Positions 7,252-16,325 of a stretch of 64,000 nucleotides of DNA are shown in pieces. How positions within the stretch are numbered: position 1 is the first letter of the stretch; the number at the start of each line of letters is the position of its first letter. The position numbers were made by a program, and so were the translations under genes. This DNA comes from an uncultured Spartobacteria bacterium (GTDB taxonomy: Bacteria > Verrucomicrobiota > Verrucomicrobiia > Chthoniobacterales > Chthoniobacteraceae): positions 1 to 64,000 of the forward strand of contig CAIRYQ010000094.1 of NCBI GenBank assembly GCA_903882875.1. Direction: 5' to 3'. The notes beneath the pieces are model-generated. The model worked only from the letters and a program-made list of their open reading frames with translations. It ran no database searches and had not been told where the DNA came from.

Positions 7252-9471
7252 TCACATCAGTTGCATCGCGTCCACATCCACGACGGCGAAGACATCCTCC
7301 GGCATCGTGAGACGGTCGAGCACGTCGCGGATCATGCGGCTCACCTTCAGGATTCCCTGCGCGCGGATCGCGATGTGGAAGCGGAAATTCCCGTGCGATT
7401 TCTCCAGCGGCGCAGGCGCGAATTCGCCGAGCGTCACATTCGCCAGCAGCACCTCCTTCAGCCGGCGGTGCAGCGTCTCGGTGGAAAACCGGCCTCGTTC
7501 CTGATGCGGAGATCGCACCGTGATGAGGATGAAATGCGTGAACGGCGGCTGCCCCATTTTCTGCCGCCACTCGATCTCCTGCTCGTAGAAACCCTCGAAG
7601 TCGTGGTGCCGCGCAAACTGGATCGCCGGATGAAACGGCGTGTAGCTCTGCACGACGACCTCGCCCTCGACATCACCGCGCCCCGCGCGCCCCGCGACCT
7701 GCGTGAGCAACTGAAACGTCCGCTCGCTCGCGCGGAAATCCGGCAGGTGCAGGCCCATGTCGGCGTTCACGATTCCGACGAGCGTGACGTTTGGAAAATG
7801 CAGCCCCTTCGCGATCATCTGCGTGCCGACGAGAATGTCTATTTTCCCCGTGCGAAATGCGTTCAGCGTCTCGCGGTATGCCTCTCGCCGCTGCATCACG
7901 TCGGCGTCCATGCGCTTCACGATCGCCTTTGGAAAAAAACGGCACACGGTGTCCTCGACCTTCTCGGTGCCCGTGCCGGTGTATTTGATTCCCGGATCCT
8001 TGCAGCCGGGGCACTTCGTCGGCGCGACTGCGAGGTGCCCGCACATGTGGCACACGACGCGGTTCGCCGCGCGGTGAAATGTGAGCGAGATCGAGCAGTT
8101 CGGGCATTCGTGGACGTAGCCGCACTTGCCACAGAGCAGCGTCGTGCTGAAGCCGCGGCGGTTCAGAAAAAGGATCACCTGCTCCTTTTTTTCGAGCCGC
8201 GCGGTGATGGCCGCCGTGAGCGGATCGCTGAGGATCGGCGACGATTTTTTCGCCTCCATGCGCATGTCCACGATGCGGATGAACGGCATCTTCTGATCAT
8301 CCACGCGCAACGTGAGGCGCAGCAGTTCGTATTTGCCGGTGACGGCGTTGTGGTAGCTCTCCAGCGAAGGCGTCGCGCTGCCGAGGAGCACCGCGCATTT
8401 TTCAATGTGGCCGCGCAACACCGCGAGGTCGCGCCCGTGGTAACGCGGCGTTTCCTCCTGCTTGTAAGTGTTCTCGTGCTCCTCATCCACGATCACGATT
8501 CCGAGCTTTTCCACCGGCGCAAATACCGCCGAGCGCGCACCGATGACCACGCGCGCCGCACCGCTGCGGATGCGGTGCCACTCGTCGTGCCGCTCGCCCT
8601 CGCTGAGATGCGAGTGCAGCACCGCGACCTCGTGGTGCGTCGCCGCGAAGCGAGACTTAAACCGCTCGACCGTCTGCGGCGTGAGCGAAATTTCCGGCAC
8701 GAGCAAAATCGCACCGCCTCCGCGTTCGAGCACGCGCTCGATGGCTTGCAGGTAAATCTCCGTCTTCCCGCTGCCCGTCACGCCGTGGAGCAGGATCGGC
8801 TTCGGCGGCGAAGCTCCGTCAACCGCCTCGCACACCTTCGCGAAGACGACGGCCTGCTCCGCGTTCAGTTCGAGCTTCGCATTCGGCACGAAGGTCTCGC
8901 TGCCGTGCGGATCGCGCGCGACGGTTTCGGACTCGATGGTGAGGATTCCCTTTTTCGCGAGCGCCTTGACCGTCTGTGGCGCGACGGAACATTTCTCCGC
9001 AAGCTCGCTCACGAGCATCGCGCCCTGCGTCGCTTGCAGCGCAATGATCACCTCGGCCTGATTCGGCGCACGCCTGCGGATCGTCTCGATTTCCTCGGCG
9101 GAAATTTCGCGCGCAAGCCGCGCCGCAAGCCGCGTCTTGTGTCCGACCTCGGCCTTGCGGATCACGCCCGGCAATGCGGTGCGCAACGCGGCCTCGAGCG
9201 GGCAGCAGTAGTAGTTCGCGACCCACTCCGCGAGACGGATGAGCTGCGGGCTCATCGGCGGCTCGCCGCTCACCACTTCCAAAATTTCGCGAATCCCATC
9301 GGCGTCCGTCGTCTCGGAAACCGCGATGACCGTGCCGAGCACCGCGCGCGTACGCACCGGCACGCGCACACGGCTGCCGACCACGACCGCGTCAGTGGCC
9401 GCCGCGGGAATCTCGTAATCGAACGAGCGCCCTCCGGACTCATCGAGCAGGACGCGCACAAATTTCGGCAT
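7252..9471 (-). CDS. priA: Primosomal protein N' (replication restart helicase PriA)
   Basis: The protein has 739 residues, the usual PriA length. The N-terminal 3'-DNA-binding domain begins MPKFVRVLLDE. The helicase core has Walker A GVTGSGKT (230-237) and DEEH (329-332). The zinc-binding insertion has eight cysteines (447, 450, 456, 459, 474, 477, 487, 490). Motifs GTGTEKV and VAGRAGRG follow. PriA reloads the replisome at stalled forks. It is divergent from thiG across about 115 bp. Confidence 0.97.
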   Translation of the reverse strand: MPKFVRVLLDESGGRSFDYEIPAAATDAVVVGSRVRVPVRTRAVLGTVIAVSETTDADGIREILEVVSGEPPMSPQLIRLAEWVANYYCCPLEAALRTALPGVIRKAEVGHKTRLAARLAREISAEEIETIRRRAPNQAEVIIALQATQGAMLVSELAEKCSVAPQTVKALAKKGILTIESETVARDPHGSETFVPNAKLELNAEQAVVFAKVCEAVDGASPPKPILLHGVTGSGKTEIYLQAIERVLERGGGAILLVPEISLTPQTVERFKSRFAATHHEVAVLHSHLSEGERHDEWHRIRSGAARVVIGARSAVFAPVEKLGIVIVDEEHENTYKQEETPRYHGRDLAVLRGHIEKCAVLLGSATPSLESYHNAVTGKYELLRLTLRVDDQKMPFIRIVDMRMEAKKSSPILSDPLTAAITARLEKKEQVILFLNRRGFSTTLLCGKCGYVHECPNCSISLTFHRAANRVVCHMCGHLAVAPTKCPGCKDPGIKYTGTGTEKVEDTVCRFFPKAIVKRMDADVMQRREAYRETLNAFRTGKIDILVGTQMIAKGLHFPNVTLVGIVNADMGLHLPDFRASERTFQLLTQVAGRAGRGDVEGEVVVQSYTPFHPAIQFARHHDFEGFYEQEIEWRQKMGQPPFTHFILITVRSPHQERGRFSTETLHRRLKEVLLANVTLGEFAPAPLEKSHGNFRFHIAIRAQGILKVSRMIRDVLDRLTMPEDVFAVVDVDAMQLM

Positions 9472-9587
9472 GGAGCGAGAATGCAGACCGCGCGCATTTT
9501 GTCGAAGACGGAGCGCGTCGCAGAATCATCCGAATCACGGCGCAATTTTGATGCGCCGCAAAATCGCCTTCGCTAGGATCCTGCGAA

Positions 9588-10379
9588 ATGTCCACTGAAC
9601 CGCTCGTCATTGCCGGCCGCACTTTCCGTTCGCGGCTCCTGCTCGGGACGGGGAAATTTTCCTCAAACCAGGCGATGGCTGACGCACTCGCGGAGAGCGG
9701 CACGGAGATCGTCACCGTCGCGCTGCGGCGTGCAGACCTCTCCGGAAAAGGCGACCCATTTGCGAACATCCTCGATTTCATTGATCCGAAAAAATACCTG
9801 CTGCTGCCGAACACGAGCGGCGCGATGAACGCCGAGGAAGCCGTGCGCCTCTCGCGGCTCGCGCGCGCGGCCGGCATCAGCGACTGGGTGAAGCTGGAGA
9901 TTCATCCCGACCCGCGCTACTTGCTGCCTGACGGGATCGAGACACTGAAGGCCGCGGATATCTTGGTGAAGGAAGGCTTCACCGTGCTGCCCTACATCAA
10001 CGCTGATCCAGTCCTCGCGAAACGCCTCGAAGATGTCGGCTGCGCGACGGTGATGCCGCTCGGCTCGCCCATCGGCAGCAACCGCGGCATCGAGACGCGC
10101 GCGCAGATCGAAATCATCCTTGAACAGTGCACCGTGCCCGTCGTCGTGGATGCCGGTATCGGCGCACCGAGCCAGGCTGCTGAGGCTTTGGAAATGGGCG
10201 CAGCCGCCGTGCTCGTGAACACCGCCATCGCCATCGCGCCGGACCCGGTTCGCATGGCGCGCGCGTTTCGCCTCGCAGTCGAAGCCGGGCGCGAGGCTTA
10301 CGAGACGGGACTTGCGGCGCGCGGCGTCACCGCGAGCGCGACGAGCCCGCTCACCGCGTTCCTTCACTCGGCGGCGTGA
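9588..10379 (+). CDS. thiG: Thiazole synthase ThiG
   Basis: The 263-residue TIM-barrel enzyme makes the thiazole phosphate of thiamine from deoxyxylulose phosphate, dehydroglycine and ThiS-thiocarboxylate. Visible features are LLLGTGKF (17-23), PNTSG (74-78), the Schiff-base Lys102 in DWVKLEI, and GSPIGSNRG plus [12 protein letters not shown] for phosphate binding. Other thi genes are not nearby. The stop codon overlaps the start of the Xer recombinase (ATGA), which suggests translational coupling. Confidence 0.97.
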   Translation: MSTEPLVIAGRTFRSRLLLGTGKFSSNQAMADALAESGTEIVTVALRRADLSGKGDPFANILDFIDPKKYLLLPNTSGAMNAEEAVRLSRLARAAGISDWVKLEIHPDPRYLLPDGIETLKAADILVKEGFTVLPYINADPVLAKRLEDVGCATVMPLGSPIGSNRGIETRAQIEIILEQCTVPVVVDAGIGAPSQAAEALEMGAAAVLVNTAIAIAPDPVRMARAFRLAVEAGREAYETGLAARGVTASATSPLTAFLHSAA

Positions 10380-11266
10380 TGCGCGAGGACATCGAGGACT
10401 TCATCCTCTACCTCGCGACCGAACGCGGGCTTTCGGACAACTACCAGCTCTCCACGCGCCGCTCGCTGGAGACATTCGCCACATGGGCGCAGCACAAACA
10501 ACTCGCCGAACCGGGCGCCGTCACGCTTGCGCACTTGCAGGATTTTCTCGCGGAGCGAAAACGCGCGGGCCTCGCCGCTTCGAGCATCAAGCTGGAAATC
10601 GTCGCGCTGAAAATTTTCTTCCGCTGGCTCGCGCTGCGCACGCGCATCCCGCACGACGTTGCTGACGTCCTGCCGCTGCCGCGACTGGAGCGCTATCTTC
10701 CCGAGACGCTGAATGAGATGCTCGTCGAGCACCTGCTCGCCGCCGTGGACACCACACAGCCGCTCGGCCTGCGCGACCGCGCGATGCTCGAACTGCTCTA
10801 CGCAAGCGGACTTCGCGCAAGCGAACTCACCGGCGCGCGCCTCGAAACGCTCGACCTCGACAACCGCATGATCCGCGTCACCGGCAAGGGCAACAAGACG
10901 CGCATCGTCCCCGTCGGCACGAAGGCGTGCGACGCCATCCGCGCGTATCTCGCGACCGAGCGTCCGCGGCTCGTCTCGAAGTGCACCGGCAGCCACGTCT
11001 TCCTTTCGCATCACGGCAAATCGCTCACGACCTCGCGCCTCTGGCAGATCGTGAAGGGTACCGCGAAGCGCGCGGGCATCGAGACGCGCGTGTATCCGCA
11101 TCTGCTGAGGCACAGCTTCGCCACGCATCTGCTTGGCGGCGGCGCGGACCTGCGCATCATCCAGGAAATGCTCGGCCACGCGGACATCTCCACGACGCAG
11201 ATTTACACGCACGTCGAGAGCGGGCGGCTGAAGGCGGTGCACAAGAAATTTCACCCGCGCGGGTAA
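10379..11266 (+). CDS. Tyrosine site-specific recombinase, XerC/XerD type
   Basis: The protein has 295 residues from the ATG that overlaps the thiG stop; a GTG one codon upstream is possible. The N-terminal SAM-like DNA-binding domain covers about 1-95. The catalytic domain has all six expected residues: Arg146 (SGLRASEL), Lys170 (TGKGNKTR), His241 and Arg244 (HLLRHSFATH), His267 (LGHADIS) and Tyr276 (TQIYTHV). Length and motifs fit the chromosome-dimer resolvases XerC/D rather than a phage integrase. XerD seems slightly more likely. No dif-like site was identified. Confidence 0.9.
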   Translation: MREDIEDFILYLATERGLSDNYQLSTRRSLETFATWAQHKQLAEPGAVTLAHLQDFLAERKRAGLAASSIKLEIVALKIFFRWLALRTRIPHDVADVLPLPRLERYLPETLNEMLVEHLLAAVDTTQPLGLRDRAMLELLYASGLRASELTGARLETLDLDNRMIRVTGKGNKTRIVPVGTKACDAIRAYLATERPRLVSKCTGSHVFLSHHGKSLTTSRLWQIVKGTAKRAGIETRVYPHLLRHSFATHLLGGGADLRIIQEMLGHADISTTQIYTHVESGRLKAVHKKFHPRG

Positions 11267-11459
11267 AAAGGCCGGGGCAACTTCGCATCCGTGCCGATTC
11301 AGCAGCAGCCAATTCGTCCCGCGATCGGCATCCAACTTTCAACATTCGGGCCTGTGGCTTTCCAGGAAGCGCCATCATCCGCGGCTGAGGACGAAAGAAT
11401 GCGGCAAGCTTCCATCGCGTCACACTCCAGATCAGCGCGCCTCCTGCCATCGGCGGCTG

Positions 11460-12587
11460 CTAATACACTTCCACCGGCGAGCGTTTGCCATCTTCGGGGC
11501 TGCGCTGCGCTGCGCGTTCTGCGCCGAGAGTGGCGATGCGCAGAACCATGACTTCGGCGTCGCGTCGGTGGAACTCGGCTTCGTCCCACGGATCGGGCTT
11601 CACGAGCTTTGCTTTGAGCGCGGCGACGTTTGCGAGCGCGCGGTCGAGATCGGCGCGCGGGATTTTTCCGAGGAAGCCGTGTGCCTTCTCCACCATCTCG
11701 ACGCGGTGGCAGATCATCGCGATGTCATTGCCCGCGGTGATGGCGAGCTGGATCACTTTTTCCAGACCCGTGTCGCCGGTGCCGTATGGGTTCAGGATCG
11801 CGCCCATGTCGAGATCGTCCGTCATCACGAGGCCGCGGAAGCCGAACTCGCCGCGGAGCAGGTCGGTGATGATTTTTCGCGATAGCGAAGTCGGAATGCC
11901 GCTGTCGTCGAGCGATGGGTAGAATGCGTGACCAATCATCATCGAGTCCACGGGGCTCGTTCTCGCGGGTGTGGAGAAATGTTTGAAGACGGCGAGTTCG
12001 TGCGGATCAAGTTCGGCGCGCGAAAGGGGCACGCTCGGCAGCTCGTGGTGCGCGTCGGCGGGAGCGCGCGAGTAGCCGGGAAAATGCTTGCCGCATGTCG
12101 CGATGCCCTCGGCGCGCAGCGCGTCGTTGAACGCGCCCGCGTTGCGGATGACTTGCGCGGCATCGTCGCCGTAGCAGCGGCCGCGGAGTGAATTGTCGGC
12201 CTCGTCGTCGAACGAGATGTCGAGCACGGGGCAGAGATCCAGATTGAACCCGAACATGCGCAGCAGCCGCCCGGTGATGCGCCCGTGGTCGCGGATGAGC
12301 GCGAGGTCGCCACGGTCGCGGAGGTTGTTCGCGTTCGGCGGCTCGTTGCCGATGAGCTTCAGCCGCGAGACGCGCCCGCCTTCCTGATCAATGGTGATGA
12401 TCGGCTCGACATCCGAGAGGTCGCGCAGGTCGTCGCAAAGTTTGCGCAGTTGCGCAGGCGTTTGGATGTTCCGTCCGAAAAGGATGAATGCGCCGGGCTG
12501 GATGCGGCGGAACGCGGCGGCAGTCTGCGCGTCGAGCACGGGACCGGGCACGCCTGTCATGAGGAGTTGGCCGAGAGTGGAAGGCAT
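11460..12587 (-). CDS. nagZ: Glycoside hydrolase family 3, NagZ-like beta-N-acetylhexosaminidase
   Basis: The chosen start (ATG at 12587, MPSTLGQLLM) gives 375 residues. Family motifs are IDQEGGRVSRL (66-76), CGKHFPGYSRAPADAH (165-180, the NagZ-type catalytic His/Asp loop) and the nucleophile segment GLVMTDDLDMGAI (Asp257). NagZ removes GlcNAc from muropeptides during cell-wall recycling. No signal peptide is seen, consistent with a cytoplasmic enzyme. An upstream start at 12704 is possible but adds no conserved sequence. The C-terminus is longer than in proteobacterial NagZ. Confidence 0.85.
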   Translation of the reverse strand: MPSTLGQLLMTGVPGPVLDAQTAAAFRRIQPGAFILFGRNIQTPAQLRKLCDDLRDLSDVEPIITIDQEGGRVSRLKLIGNEPPNANNLRDRGDLALIRDHGRITGRLLRMFGFNLDLCPVLDISFDDEADNSLRGRCYGDDAAQVIRNAGAFNDALRAEGIATCGKHFPGYSRAPADAHHELPSVPLSRAELDPHELAVFKHFSTPARTSPVDSMMIGHAFYPSLDDSGIPTSLSRKIITDLLRGEFGFRGLVMTDDLDMGAILNPYGTGDTGLEKVIQLAITAGNDIAMICHRVEMVEKAHGFLGKIPRADLDRALANVAALKAKLVKPDPWDEAEFHRRDAEVMVLRIATLGAERAAQRSPEDGKRSPVEVY

Positions 12588-12991
12588 GAGATCGGTGACT
12601 GGTGAATGGCGGTTCGTGTACGGGCAAGCGCGGAGCGGTCGCGCCTGCATTATAAATTTCCGCAGCCTGCCTTTCCTGTCGCTGGAATCCGTTGTGCAAC
12701 GCATCCACCATTCGCCACATGCGACGGACTTTTGCTGTCTCTAAAAATTGGTTCCGCCTGTGCGCCTCATCTGCAGTTCATCACCGGGGTGAGGATTGCC
12801 TGTCGAACCAAGCTTTGCTGACAGGGCAACCCCCTTTGTTCAGCGTGGCAATCATAGGTTGGCGAAAATTGAGAGACGGAAACGGCGCGGCTTTGGAAGC
12901 TGCGGACATTCATCCGGGAGGTGAATGCGGCACTCCCACGCAAAATTCCCAGCCGCTGCTTCTCAACTCCCCATGAGAGCCGGGCGTTGCA
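12588..12991. other. Non-coding gap upstream of the NagZ-like gene
   Basis: About 400 bp with no credible gene on either strand. On the minus strand there is a perfect TATAAT at 12649-12654, about 60 bases before the NagZ-like ATG. No good -35 hexamer sits 16-18 bp upstream, so the promoter assignment is tentative. Nothing else stands out. Confidence 0.4.
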
Positions 12992-13588
12992 CTACTTCCC
13001 TTTGCCCTGCGCAACGGTGATCGCGGACACGCTTCCATTCGTCTCGAAGTCCTTGCCGAAGGAAAGCTCCACCTTCGCCGCCGCACCCGCGACGCCAAGC
13101 ACGGTGATGGTGGGCGGCGTGGTGTAGCCGTAGCCGCCGCCGGTGATCTCGTAACCGATCACCGCGCCATTTTTCACCAGCGCATTCGCCGTCGCGGGCG
13201 TGACTTTCCACAGACCGCCGCGGCCGGGCGGGTAGCGGTAGAAGTTCGACACGGTGTCCAGCCGCTCATTGGTGATGCCGAATTTCCCCAGCGCCTCCAT
13301 GAGCACCTTCTTGTTCGCCTGCGCCTCCTCGCGCGACGGCCCGCCGCTGCCCGGCCCCGCGGGATGCACGCGGCTGAACGCATCGCGGAACACCTCGTCC
13401 TTCACGCCCAGCGCGGCGGCGATGAGCACCACGGGCCGGCCATGATCCACCGGCACGGTCTCATGCCCGCCGGAGAAAGTGACGGGCACCCGCGTGACTC
13501 CCGGCGGGAGCGCCTTGGGTTCGGCATGGCTGGTGAAAGTCGCGGTGGTGATTGCAACGATGGCGAGGAGGAATGCGGATGGCTTCAT
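12992..13588 (-). CDS. Secreted protein of unknown function
   Basis: The 198-residue protein starts at the ATG at 13588 with a clear signal peptide (MKPSAFLLAIVAITTATFTS, cleavage near SHA). The mature part begins EPKALPPGVTRVPVTFSGG and includes GHETVPVDHGRPVVLIAAAL. Its C-terminal third has Gly/Thr-rich strands (EITGGGYGYTTPPTITVLG). That pattern resembles short beta-strand repeats found in Verrucomicrobia exported proteins. No catalytic motif is recognised. The gene is isolated and divergent from the Uma2 gene. Confidence 0.65.
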   Translation of the reverse strand: MKPSAFLLAIVAITTATFTSHAEPKALPPGVTRVPVTFSGGHETVPVDHGRPVVLIAAALGVKDEVFRDAFSRVHPAGPGSGGPSREEAQANKKVLMEALGKFGITNERLDTVSNFYRYPPGRGGLWKVTPATANALVKNGAVIGYEITGGGYGYTTPPTITVLGVAGAAAKVELSFGKDFETNGSVSAITVAQGKGK

Positions 13589-13756
13589 AGTGCGCAACCC
13601 TAGCCTCCCCCGCGTAAAGCCCGCATGTGGATTCCGCGGGAGATTTGTGAAGCGGGTGTAAAAAATCGAGGCGACTGGCATCGCGGAAAAAATCACGCCG
13701 GCCTGGCTGAGCATGCTGCGCTTGCGCCCGCCGCTGTTCGCGGGCATCCTCCCGCC

Positions 13757-14332
13757 ATGCTCTCCGTGCTCGACAGCCCCACGCTCCGCGCTCGCGTGTC
13801 TCCGCTCAGCGTTGCGTTCTATCACAATCTCGGCGAGTTCAACGAACATGGCCGTCGCACCGAACTCATCCGAGGCATCGTCGTCGAAAAAACGAGCAAG
13901 TCTCCGCTGCATTCCTCCATCGCCACGCGCCTTTACCGCCTCATTCTCGGCCAGCTTCCCGAAGGCTACTCCGCGTGGAAGGAAGAACCTCTCACCCTGC
14001 GCGACTCCGAGCCCGAACCGGATGTATCGGTCGTAAAAACCGACTGGAGCGCACACGATCACGGCCATCCTACGACCGCCGCACTCGTGATCGAAGTCGC
14101 GGTCACCACGCCCGAAGATGATCGCGCGCTCGCCGAGATTTACGCCGAGGCGGGCGTCGGCGAATACTGGGTCGTGCTGCCGAAGGAGCGCGCCATCGAA
14201 GTCTTCCGCCAGCCCGAGGGCCTCGCCTACCGCGAGGTGCGCCGCTACGAATTCGCGGACGAACTCGCGTGCAGCACCGTGCCGGGCGTGAAGGTCGTGC
14301 TGGCGGATTTGTTCGCGGGCATCAGCGCGTAG
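13757..14332 (+). CDS. Uma2-type PD-(D/E)XK domain protein
   Basis: From the ATG at 13757 (MLSVLDSPTL) the protein has 191 residues. It has the Uma2 (DUF820) layout: FNEHGRRTELIRG near the N-terminus, Asp89 in PEPDVSVV, Glu113 in LVIEVAVTT, and YAEAGVGEYWVVLPKE. Uma2 proteins are putative restriction-type endonucleases of unknown substrate. The Lys expected in the motif 'DRxxKxxxYA' appears replaced (DDRALAEIYA, Leu125 by alignment). Activity is therefore uncertain. Confidence 0.8.
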   Translation: MLSVLDSPTLRARVSPLSVAFYHNLGEFNEHGRRTELIRGIVVEKTSKSPLHSSIATRLYRLILGQLPEGYSAWKEEPLTLRDSEPEPDVSVVKTDWSAHDHGHPTTAALVIEVAVTTPEDDRALAEIYAEAGVGEYWVVLPKERAIEVFRQPEGLAYREVRRYEFADELACSTVPGVKVVLADLFAGISA

Positions 14333-14530
14333 AGTGGCGGGCATATCGGATCCCACGGCAGAGGAATCATGCACACCGGCGGGAGCGCCGGACACCGCAG
14401 GCGGCTTCGGGAGCATGGCGGGGTGACGGCACGGCATCGTGGGGCGATGCACGGGTACCGTGTGACCTCTCATGCGCAGCCGGGCGTTATTCGGGCGGTT
14501 TTCGGGGTCATTTTGCAGCACCAAGCGACG

Positions 14531-14804
14531 TTTCCACGGTACGCTGGGATCGTTGCGCGGTGCGCTGGAGTCACTGCGCGGTACCGCGCGACGACTGCGC
14601 GGTGCCGTGGGAGGGGTGCTTGGCGCGCAAAACAGCCCCTTTTCACGCCAAGGAGGCGTCGCGCGGCACGCTGGAGTCATTCAGCGGTACCGTGGAACCA
14701 TTCCAGCGCACCGCGCAATGATCCCAGCGCACCGTGCGATCACTCCAGCGTACCGCGGAGTGACTCCAGCGCACCGCGGAACCATTCCAGCGTGCCGTTG
14801 GAGG
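14531..14804. repeat. Eleven-unit 21-bp tandem repeat array
   Basis: Units of exactly 21 bp run at 14531-14614 (four units) and 14658-14804 (seven units). Each is built around a quasi-palindrome such as CTCCAGCGYACCGCGGAG, with flanking A/G-T-C/T-C. Both sub-arrays end in GCCGTxGGAGG followed by GGTSCTT, so the array seems to be two copies of one module with a 43-bp spacer. Because 21 bp is two helical turns, the dyads face one side of the helix. The open frames across it show 7-residue periodicity but look like an artefact. The rest of the 14333-14940 gap shows nothing else. Confidence 0.8.
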
Positions 14805-14940
14805 GGTCCTTAGACCGCTTTTGCCACTTCCGGCGCACATTTGGACCCTCCAGCGCACATTTGCACCGTCCCAGCCTTGCGGCGGCAACAGCGCCATCAG
14901 CACGCGGAGGTTGCGGAAAAATCATCCGCTGTGTCGCGGA

Positions 14941-15354
14941 TTAAAACGGCGCGATGAGCACGATGGCCTGCCGTCCGTGCCGACGATAGATGCGGAAATC
15001 CGAATCGGTCGTCCACACACGCGCTTGCGCATCGTTCTCGACCATCGCCACCAAGCATGCGTCGGCGAAATCCATCGGCGAGTCCGCATACTTTTCCAGC
15101 AGCCGCCACACGACGCCGGATGCTGGCTCGAAATCCAAACCCACCCGCAGCACTCCCGTCTTGTGCAGACGGGCGAGCGCATTTCGCGACGGCCCGGATT
15201 CCCCGAGGAGATGCCATGCTTCCGTCAGCACGGCCTGGCAGGTGATGACCGGCGGTTGCAGCGTCTTGAAGACTCCCACTGCCCACGCGTGCCACGCATC
15301 CGAGCGATCCAGCAGCGCGACGAGCGCACCGGTATCCGCCAGCACTGCGGCCAT
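14941..15354 (-). CDS. PIN-domain ribonuclease toxin (VapC-like), copy 1
   Basis: This is a 137-residue PIN domain. The four acidic metal-binding positions are visible as Asp7 (LADTGALVALLD), Glu45 (VLTEAWHLL), Asp98 (DFADACLVAM) and Asp117 (VWTTDSDF). VapC-type toxins cleave RNA, often tRNA. Its start overlaps the stop of the antitoxin gene by one base (TGATG). It has the same length and motif spacing as the PIN toxin at 17490-17903, including the ending IYRRHGRxxIxLxAPF, so the two are paralogues. Confidence 0.88.
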   Translation of the reverse strand: MAAVLADTGALVALLDRSDAWHAWAVGVFKTLQPPVITCQAVLTEAWHLLGESGPSRNALARLHKTGVLRVGLDFEPASGVVWRLLEKYADSPMDFADACLVAMVENDAQARVWTTDSDFRIYRRHGRQAIVLIAPF

Positions 15355-15581
15355 CAGCGTGCGGTCCGCTTGCGCCCGAGGCCGGCGAGATGCGCCTTGT
15401 TCGTGGAGAGATCGCGCTTCCCGCTCGCGCCGAGCCGGCCCGGCTCCTCAAAAAGTTCGCGGCTCAAGTCGTAGCAACTCGGCCCCGAGCCCAGCCGCGC
15501 CAGCAGACGCCGCAGCAAGGATTCCTGCTGCTTGCGCGGTAGGGTTTCCACGGCTTGTTCGATCTCGGCGAGCGTGCTCAT
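15354..15581 (-). CDS. Putative antitoxin for PIN toxin copy 1
   Basis: From MSTLAEIEQAVETLP (ATG at 15581) the protein has 75 residues; a start at 15635 would add 18. The N-terminal part is a charged helix (LPRKQQESLLRRLLARLG) like small antitoxins that act as dimers. The C-terminal half ends SGKRDLSTNKAHLAGLG. The RDLSTN-x2-HL-x3-G tail recurs in the antitoxin at 17287-17493, although the N-termini are unrelated. The tail therefore probably binds the shared PIN fold. Its overlap with the toxin start supports coupling. Confidence 0.7.
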   Translation of the reverse strand: MSTLAEIEQAVETLPRKQQESLLRRLLARLGSGPSCYDLSRELFEEPGRLGASGKRDLSTNKAHLAGLGRKRTAR

Positions 15582-15645
15582 GCGGGGAAATCCTAGCAGC
15601 ATTCGCAGCTCGGGCAAGACTCCAGCAGGATTCACAAACCGCAGT

Positions 15646-15975
15646 TCACCGCAATTCCACGATGCGCTGCCCGCTCTCGAACGCCTGCTGGATGGACTGC
15701 CAGTCCGCGGCGAAGCGGGCGAGCAGCGCGGCGTTCCGGCAGTTGCCGATTCGCACCCAGAGCAGACGGCCCGTGTCGCCCTCGCGGTTGGCGAGGAGAA
15801 AGAAATCCTCGTCCTTGGAAATGACGATGCGGTTTTCAGCCGCAGCGTGCGCCCAGATGCCGGTGTCGGGCAGCGAGTCGAGGCCGAGATTCAGGATGTG
15901 AACTGCATCCGCGCCCTGCGCAGCGAGCCATTGGGCGAGCGCGACCGGCAACTGGTTGTCCACGAGCAGCCTCAC
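15646..15975 (-). CDS. DUF5615 PIN-like toxin
   Basis: The 109-residue protein has the DUF5615 (Mut7-C/PIN-like) pattern: MRLLVDNQLPVALAQWLAAQ at the N-terminus with Asp6, GLDSLPDTGIW around 31-41, and the characteristic VISKDEDF (51-58). These proteins are predicted nucleases paired with DUF433 antitoxins. The start overlaps the DUF433 stop by 4 bp. Confidence 0.85.
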   Translation of the reverse strand: MRLLVDNQLPVALAQWLAAQGADAVHILNLGLDSLPDTGIWAHAAAENRIVISKDEDFFLLANREGDTGRLLWVRIGNCRNAALLARFAADWQSIQQAFESGQRIVELR

Positions 15976-16196
15976 GCGGCGGTAAGCACCGTGTGATCCG
16001 CAAGCCGCGCGGCGTAGAGGAGCACGGCCTGGATGTCAGCCGCTTCGAGGAAGGAATAATCGGCGAGGATTTCCTCGTGCGAAGCGCCCGCCGCGAGGAG
16101 TTCCAGCACGTCCACCACACGCAGGCGCGTCCCGCGGATGCAGGGACGTCCGCCGCACTTGCCGGGTTCGATGGTGATACGGTCGAGGAGCGACAT
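15972..16196 (-). CDS. DUF433 antitoxin
   Basis: The 74-residue winged-helix-like antitoxin carries the family signatures RITIEPGKCGGRPCIRGTRL and VLELLAAGASHEEILADYSF followed by L-E-A-A-D-I-Q-A. It precedes and overlaps the DUF5615 toxin gene, the usual order for this module. Such antitoxins typically autoregulate their operon. Confidence 0.88.
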   Translation of the reverse strand: MSLLDRITIEPGKCGGRPCIRGTRLRVVDVLELLAAGASHEEILADYSFLEAADIQAVLLYAARLADHTVLTAA

Positions 16197-16325
16197 GTGC
16201 AGAGGCTAGTCGGATTGTTGCGGGAGACAAGGGCGCTTCCGCTTCTGGAAAAACTGGTTAGCGGACCGAGAACCTCAGAACAGCTTTTTTGACATCGCAC
16301 GTTCAAGGACCATGATTCGCCAATC

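Noticed and set aside
7261-9576. 771-codon open frame antisense to priA
   Set aside because: It is rich in Arg, His and Ala with no domain and lies opposite a perfectly conserved gene; a GC artefact.
10376-11266. Phage integrase and a prophage edge
   Set aside because: Length, motif set and the overlap with thiG fit a XerC/D protein; no phage genes or attachment repeats lie nearby.
12992-14680. 562-residue extension of the secreted protein at 12992-13588
   Set aside because: The extension runs through the opposite Uma2 gene and the repeat array; the signal peptide at 13588 marks the real start.
14531-14804. CRISPR array
   Set aside because: Units are contiguous 21-bp tandem repeats with no unique spacers and no cas genes are nearby.
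14369-14944. Protein with seven-residue repeats encoded by the 21-bp array
   Set aside because: All frames on both strands show the same periodicity, none has a credible start or ribosome site, and the repeat itself is better explained at the DNA level.
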